Of a stretch of DNA of 20,328 nt, positions 17,773 to 20,328 are shown piece after piece. Each line of letters opens with the position of its first letter. The stretch's first letter is position 1. The notes under the pieces are model-generated. The model made no database searches and was not told where the DNA came from. It saw only the letters and a program-made list of their open reading frames with translations. The translations under genes were made by a program, and so were the position numbers. The DNA lies in assembly GCA_009731375.1 (NCBI GenBank), contig BJOX01000198.1, forward strand, positions 476,909 to 497,236, in the 5' to 3' direction. The DNA comes from Paulinella micropora. Taxonomy: Eukaryota; Cercozoa; Imbricatea; Euglyphida.

Positions 17773-17790
17773 TAATAATAATAATAATAA
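17297..17790 (-). mobile_element. Possible second SINE family between (AAT)n tracts
   Basis: A unique 417-bp segment (17297-17713) lies between two (AAT)n tracts, with the second at 17714-17790. Next to the left tract it shows ATTGATGCAACTGATGG and GGACATGAGCCTCCATG, weakly like the 3' body of the first family (TGATGC, GCACATGCGCCTCCATC). On the - strand its right end begins TTCAGCCCAATGGCC, similar to the A-box of the first family. No convincing B-box was found. No supportable gene in it. Confidence 0.4.
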
Positions 17791-17839
17791 TGTCGAAGAG
17801 ATCGTAGAGAAAATAACAGAAGTATTTACAGCGATGTAA

Positions 17840-17996
17840 AATATTTCAGTTACTCATCACCACCGCATTCTTAAACTATAAAGTTGTCGCATACCTGCGA
17901 AGCCGTAACGCCAAAGATCAGTTCGAGAAAGTCTGCATTGTTAAAAAGAAATACTGACAAATTTCCGGGGCTGCTAGGTTCCTAGAAGAAAAGAAG

Positions 17997-18090
<94 letters not shown>
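17840..18090. repeat. Short unique stretch followed by (GA)n
   Basis: 17840-17999 is non-repetitive with nothing recognisable. (GA)n runs from 18000 to 18089 without interruption. Confidence 0.85.
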
Positions 18091-18091
<1 letters not shown>

Positions 18092-18432
18092 TGCCTAAAA
18101 AGAACGAACTTCACGTGGAAGCCTGGCTCACCAGGTATCTACTGAAGAAAGAGTGGTTAGAGAAGCTAAGAGGAGCGAAGTTTGAGGAGGATGAATCAAC
18201 AAATAGGTTGCTTGAAAAGCTAAGTTCTCACCCTGCCTATGGTGATAAATACTTCGCTGATCATTATTGCATGGCACCAGCTGTGCGACCCAAGCACGAC
18301 GACATATTAGAGTCAGCAAGAGAGGTTTATGTGCTTTGGGAGGCAACCAACAAGAGAAAGAGGTATGAGAGGGGAAAGCAGAGTGAGGAGAAGGACAGGG
18401 AGCAGCTTTATTGCTTGCAGGCGAGAGGCGAG
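18088..18432 (+). CDS. Unidentified open frame, possible internal exon
   Basis: The frame is open from the (GA)n tract through about 115 codons to a possible donor at GAG|GTTGTT (18433), and it stays open into the (CTA)n tract after that. It reads as a charged, mostly helical protein (for example HVEAWLTRYLLKKEWLEKL, PKHDDILESAREVYVLWEA, KRKRYERGKQSEEKDREQ) and is not low-complexity. There is no ATG at its start and I do not recognise a family. It may be an exon of a neighbouring gene, part of a transposon protein, or chance. Confidence 0.33.
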
Positions 18433-18512
18433 GTTGTTGACAGAAGTCAACGTATCCGGGTGCTCGGCCCCAAGAGTCTTCTCGCGTGCTTGCAGGGCCC
18501 TGCGGCACAGAG

Positions 18513-18513
18513 G

Positions 18514-18593
<80 letters not shown>

Positions 18594-18622
18594 GCTGCTG
18601 CTACTAACTACTACTACTACTA

Positions 18623-18682
<60 letters not shown>

Positions 18683-18683
18683 G

Positions 18684-18715
<32 letters not shown>

Positions 18716-18767
18716 ACTACTACTACTACCAACTTCTACTAGGTACTACTACTACTAGCTGCTGCTG

Positions 18768-18830
<63 letters not shown>

Positions 18831-18832
18831 TA
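18513..18832. repeat. (CTA)n trinucleotide array with CTG clusters
   Basis: CTA/ACT units with CTG clusters at 18592-18601, 18682-18714 and 18759-18770 and a short unique interruption at 18729-18743. Confidence 0.95.
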
Positions 18833-19051
18833 TGAGTGAGTGAGTGACTGCAGTGAATCACTGTTGATGTAAAAACNNNNNNNNNNNNNNNNNNNNNNNN
18901 NNNNNNNNNNNNNNNNNNNNNNNNNNNNNNNNNNNNNNNNNNNNNNNNNNNNNNNNNNNNNNNNNNNNNNNNNNNNNNNNNNNNNNNNNNNNNNNNNNNN
19001 NNNNNNNNNNNNNNNNNNNNNNNNNNNNNNNNNNNNNNNNNNNNNNNNNNN

Positions 19052-19200
19052 ATCGAAGAAGAAGAAGAAGAAGAAGAAGAAGAAGAAGAAGAAGAAGGAG
19101 GAGGAGGAGGAGGAGGAGGAGGAGGAGAAGAAGAAAAGAAAAAGAAGAAGAAGAAGGAGGAGGAGGAGGAGGAGGAGAAGAAGAAGAAGAAGAAGAAGAA

Positions 19201-19232
<32 letters not shown>

Positions 19233-19440
19233 AGAGGAAGAGGAAAGGAAAGGAAAGGAAAGCAAAGCAAAGCAAAGCAAAGCAAAGCAAAGCAAAGCAA
19301 AACAAAACAAAGCAAAGCAAAGCAAAAGCAAAGCAAAAGCAAAAGCAAAAGCAAAAGCAAAGCAAAAACAAAGCAAAAGCATGAGCAAAAGCATGAGCAA
19401 AGCAAAGCAAAGCAAAGCAAAGCAAAGCAAAGCCAAGCCA
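19052..19440. repeat. (GAA)n, (GGA)n, (GGAAA)n and (GCAAA)n arrays
   Basis: Triplet arrays of GAA and GGA up to about 19235, then pentamers GGAAA at 19242-19260 and GCAAA at 19261-19432 with GCAAAA variants. Starts directly after a 175-base gap. Confidence 0.95.
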
Positions 19441-19919
19441 AGGCTAGACTAGGCTAGACCAAAAGCAAGCAAAGCAAAGCAAAGCAAAGCCAAGGCTAGA
19501 CCAGGCTAGACCAGACTAGACCAGACTAGACCTAGACCAGACTAGACCAGACTAGGCTAGACTAGGCTAGACTAGACTAGACTAGACTAGACTAGACTAG
19601 ACTAGACTAGACTAGACTATAGACTATAGACTATAGATAGACTATAGCTAGGCTAGACTAGGCTAGACTAGGCTAGACTAGACTAGACTAGACTATAGAC
19701 TATAGACTATAGACTATAGCTGAATCTGTCTCTTGAGTCTCTCCCTCTCCCTCGCCCAGTCCCTCCCCCCGCGCCCCCCCCCCCCCCCCCCCCTTTCCCT
19801 CNNNNNNNNNNGTCTCTAGTCTATAGACTATAGACTATAGACTATAGACTATAGACTATAGACTATAGACTAGACTATAGACTATAGACTATAGACTATA
19901 GACTATAGACTATAGACTA

Positions 19920-19925
<6 letters not shown>
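19432..19925. repeat. (CTAGA)n and (CTATAGA)n arrays around a gap
   Basis: AAGCC units pass into GGCTAGA/CTAGA pentamers, then CTATAGA heptamers (19615-19647, 19693-19718). After a short CT-rich unique stretch, a C run and a 10-N gap (19802-19811), the same heptamer resumes at 19818-19920. Confidence 0.93.

Positions 19926-20328
<403 letters not shown>

Noticed and set aside
17792-17839. Short frame VEEIVEKITEVFTAM with stop after (AAT)n
   Set aside because: Only 15 codons attached to an array; no acceptor or partner exon found.

Overview
The window looks like nuclear DNA of a microsatellite-rich unicellular eukaryote. It has short exons with GT-AG introns, tRNA-derived SINEs, very long (TATC)n, (AAT)n, (GA)n and poly-C tracts, and nine assembly gaps (N). 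The base composition is roughly balanced and no bacterial features are visible. The lineage cannot be fixed from the sequence. The one recognisable protein belongs to the eukaryotic MscS-like (plant MSL / fungal Msy) type, which also occurs in algae and other protists.

Left part (1-8709): one multi-exon gene on the + strand for a small-conductance mechanosensitive (MscS-family) channel. It is visible from a point inside its N-terminal half to a stop codon at 8707-8709. I assemble 13 short exons (23-151 nt) by hand at 1408-1444, 1696-1750, 2001-2106, 2591-2716, 3255-3316, 3521-3623, 3946-4096, 4628-4734, 6039-6071, 7082-7151, 8413-8435, 8550-8593 and 8676-8709. All twelve junctions keep reading phase and give about 316 residues without a stop. 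Exons 3-8 follow the MscS core in order: membrane helix, pore helix, PF-x-x-GDRV beta domain, YPNS strand and C-terminal alpha/beta domain. The introns are full of microsatellites, often touching the splice sites, and of decayed exon copies: exon 1 three times, exon 3 twice, exon 8 four times, exon 10 in two extra partial copies. One exon-8 copy is split by a 151-bp palindromic foldback element with a 3-bp target duplication. The 5' end of the gene lies outside the window.

Middle (8710-11131): a 2.4-kb island almost free of microsatellites, with no gene that I can support.

Right-middle (11132-17790): three related composite repeat blocks (11712-12990, 13106-14373, 14914-16420). They contain a roughly 170-185 bp unit with the palindrome ACGCAAATATTTGCGT (12 occurrences) plus other modules. 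They are interleaved with antisense copies of a tRNA-derived SINE with (ATT)n tails. Related SINE copies also lie at 1-261 and 6166-6361, and a possible second SINE family lies at 17297-17790.

Right end (17791-20328): (GA)n, a short open frame of unknown identity (18088-18432), then an almost continuous run of simple repeats whose unit changes stepwise to the end of the window.
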